This document shows positions 6,670 through 7,501 of a stretch of 7,501 nt of DNA, piece after piece. Position 1 is the first letter of the stretch; every line of letters starts with the position of its first letter. Where the stretch lies: positions 1 through 7,501 of the forward strand of contig JASLHI010000009.1 in the NCBI GenBank assembly GCA_030149815.1, read 5' to 3'. The DNA is from Aquirhabdus sp. Its GTDB lineage: Bacteria > Pseudomonadota > Gammaproteobacteria > Pseudomonadales > Moraxellaceae. A program made the position numbers and the translations under genes. The notes under the pieces were generated by a model. That model was not told where the DNA came from, did not search any database, and saw only the letters and a program-made list of their open reading frames with translations.

Positions 6670-7209
6670 ATGGCTCATTGGCACTCACTCATTCCGTTCT
6701 CCGCTCAGCCAATGAGCTACTCAATCCAAGCAAAAGTCGAACGTGTACAAAATACGCTCCGTCTGACTTTTGAATTGACTGATCCAAACAATGAAGTGAT
6801 TTGGCACCCACAAGACGAAATCAAACGACAAGATTTTCTTTGGGAAAACACATGTTTTGAAGCATTCATCGGCACGTCCAACAGCACTAACTATTTTGAG
6901 CTCAACTTATCCCCTAGCAGAGCATGGAATCTCTATCGTTTCAGCGATTACCGCACGCCTAACGATATCCCCCCTATCGCAGTCACTGAACCCGCATTAA
7001 TCAAGTTTGATATAGAAAACCTTACCATTTCTGCAGAAGTTGATTTGAATGCGTTAAAACTAGGCCATCAGCACATCAAACTTGGACTCACCGCTGTGAT
7101 TAAAACAGCTGACTCGCTACATTATTTCGCAATACAACATCCTGTACTACATGCCGACTTCCATGACGCTCAAGGTTGGACAATTCAGCTATTGCCAGAT
7201 GACCAATAA
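6670..7209 (+). CDS. DOMON-like domain protein
   Basis: A 179-residue protein resembling the bacterial DOMON-like (CBM9-type beta-sandwich) family, whose members are thought to bind sugars or haem. The visible signature is LWENTCFEAFIG at about 57-68 followed by YFELNLSPSRAWNLYRF at about 75-91, then alternating beta strands to the end. The domain fills the protein, with no signal peptide or membrane segment, so it appears cytoplasmic, which is unusual for a ligand-binding DOMON fold. The exact role is unknown. It starts 52 bp after the preceding gene on the same strand and may be co-transcribed with it; no terminator with a T-run lies between them. The ATG at 6670 was chosen over an in-frame TTG at 6664. 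Neither has a clear ribosome site. Confidence 0.75.
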   Translation: MAHWHSLIPFSAQPMSYSIQAKVERVQNTLRLTFELTDPNNEVIWHPQDEIKRQDFLWENTCFEAFIGTSNSTNYFELNLSPSRAWNLYRFSDYRTPNDIPPIAVTEPALIKFDIENLTISAEVDLNALKLGHQHIKLGLTAVIKTADSLHYFAIQHPVLHADFHDAQGWTIQLLPDDQ

Positions 7210-7233
7210 ATAGAGTTAGTTTCCAATCAATCG

Positions 7234-7262
7234 TGGACAATAAAGCCAAAAATCCGTAGAAT
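7234..7262 (+). promoter_or_regulatory. Putative carA promoter
   Basis: TGGACA (7234-7239) and TAGAAT (7257-7262) are spaced by exactly 17 bp, a strong sigma-70 arrangement. Transcription should start near 7269, just before the first strand of the leader helix at 7277. The transcript leader would be about 200 bases. Confidence 0.65.
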
Positions 7263-7276
7263 ATCCACCTAATCTC

Positions 7277-7387
7277 AAACGAGCAGACTAGAAGGCATAG
7301 TTTTTCAAAATAAGCCTTCCCTTTTGGCGCGTCTTGTCCATAAACAAGGCAACAACGCTAATGGGTCACAGTAACTGCTCGTTTTTT
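7277..7387 (+). promoter_or_regulatory. Structured leader RNA/attenuator-like terminator upstream of carA
   Basis: AAACGAGCAG (7277-7286) is perfectly complementary to CTGCTCGTTT (7375-7384). The helix continues inward as ACT/AGT (7287-7289 with 7370-7372) past a two-base bulge, and a run of six T (7382-7387) ends it, as in an intrinsic terminator. The helix encloses two smaller hairpins: GAAGGC/GCCTTC (7291-7296 with 7314-7319), and GCGT+CTTGT/ACAAG+ACGC (7329-7337 with 7344-7348 and 7355-7358). The result is a branched RNA starting right at the predicted transcript start. Pseudomonas carAB is reported to have leader control; a similar role here is inferred. I do not recognise a known riboswitch class. 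Confidence 0.5.
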
Positions 7388-7402
7388 ACAACCGCAATTT
7401 AG
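7361..7402 (+). CDS. Possible 13-residue leader peptide for carA attenuation
   Basis: ATG at 7361 opens a 13-codon frame (MGHSNCSFFTTAI) that ends with TAG at 7400-7402. It reads through the 3' strand of the terminator-like helix and its T-run, where it encodes Phe-Phe. A weak AAGG (7346-7349) lies 11 bases before the ATG. A ribosome translating it would open the helix, as in pyrimidine-sensitive leader attenuation. The ribosome site is poor and the frame short, so chance is possible. Confidence 0.28.
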   Translation: MGHSNCSFFTTAI

Positions 7403-7468
7403 CATCGCCAACTTTCGTGGATGCAATTGAGGATGCTCGAGTAGCGAATTTAGAATCGGAGGTTAGAC

Positions 7469-7501
7469 TTGTACACACCCGCCATATTAGCCCTAGCAGA
7501 T
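7469..7501 (+). CDS. carA: Carbamoyl-phosphate synthase small subunit, N-terminus only
   Basis: The first 11 codons read (M)YTPAILALAD and run off the window edge. CarA is the glutaminase subunit that supplies ammonia to CarB for carbamoyl phosphate, the shared precursor of arginine and pyrimidines. The TPAILALAD sequence matches the start of CarA in Acinetobacter and related gamma-proteobacteria. The start codon is TTG: GGAGG (7458-7462) is six bases upstream, an in-frame TAG lies at 7451-7453, and no ATG or GTG occurs between that stop and the conserved residues. The weak start codon fits the tight control expected of this gene. The call rests on a short stretch, but family, ribosome site and leader all agree. 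Confidence 0.78.
   Translation, partial: MYTPAILALAD

Overview
The window looks like a chromosomal segment from Acinetobacter or a close Moraxellaceae relative. The evidence is a long (533-residue) Pseudomonas/Acinetobacter-type isocitrate lyase, AT-rich DNA, and at the right edge the start of a CarA whose first residues (TPAILALAD after the start) match what I know of gamma-proteobacterial, especially Acinetobacter, CarA. No tRNA, rRNA, insertion sequence or CRISPR array is visible.

Layout, left to right. 1-246: the aceA upstream region, with a possible broken minus-strand gene tail. 247-1848 (+): aceA, glyoxylate shunt. 1864-1897: a strong bidirectional terminator between convergent genes. 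1914-3494 (-): a SIR2-like protein fused to TPR repeats, two of which come from an almost perfect 123-bp tandem duplication. It has its own promoter and resembles NAD-hydrolysing anti-phage effectors. 3758-4327 (-): an exported DUF4124 protein. 4503-5456 (-): an orphan GspF/PilC-type membrane protein. 5457-5648: a divergent promoter region holding a perfect 14-bp palindrome. 5649-6617 (+): an unrecognised protein with an amphipathic, apolipoprotein/LEA-like N-terminal half. 6670-7209 (+): a DOMON-like domain protein. 7234-7468: a promoter and a structured leader RNA for carA. 7469 to the edge (+): the first 11 codons of carA, starting with TTG.

The genes do not form one pathway. aceA (acetate and fatty-acid use) and carA (arginine/pyrimidine precursor) are housekeeping genes that flank a mixed block of accessory or poorly characterised genes. 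The two most interesting items are (i) the stand-alone SIR2-TPR protein, which keeps the Asn and His expected of an NADase and sits alone between two terminators, and (ii) the carA leader. The leader combines a good promoter, a 13-bp long-range helix ending in a T-run, a 13-codon open frame crossing that T-run, and a second downstream sequence that could compete for the helix. This layout suggests transcription attenuation.
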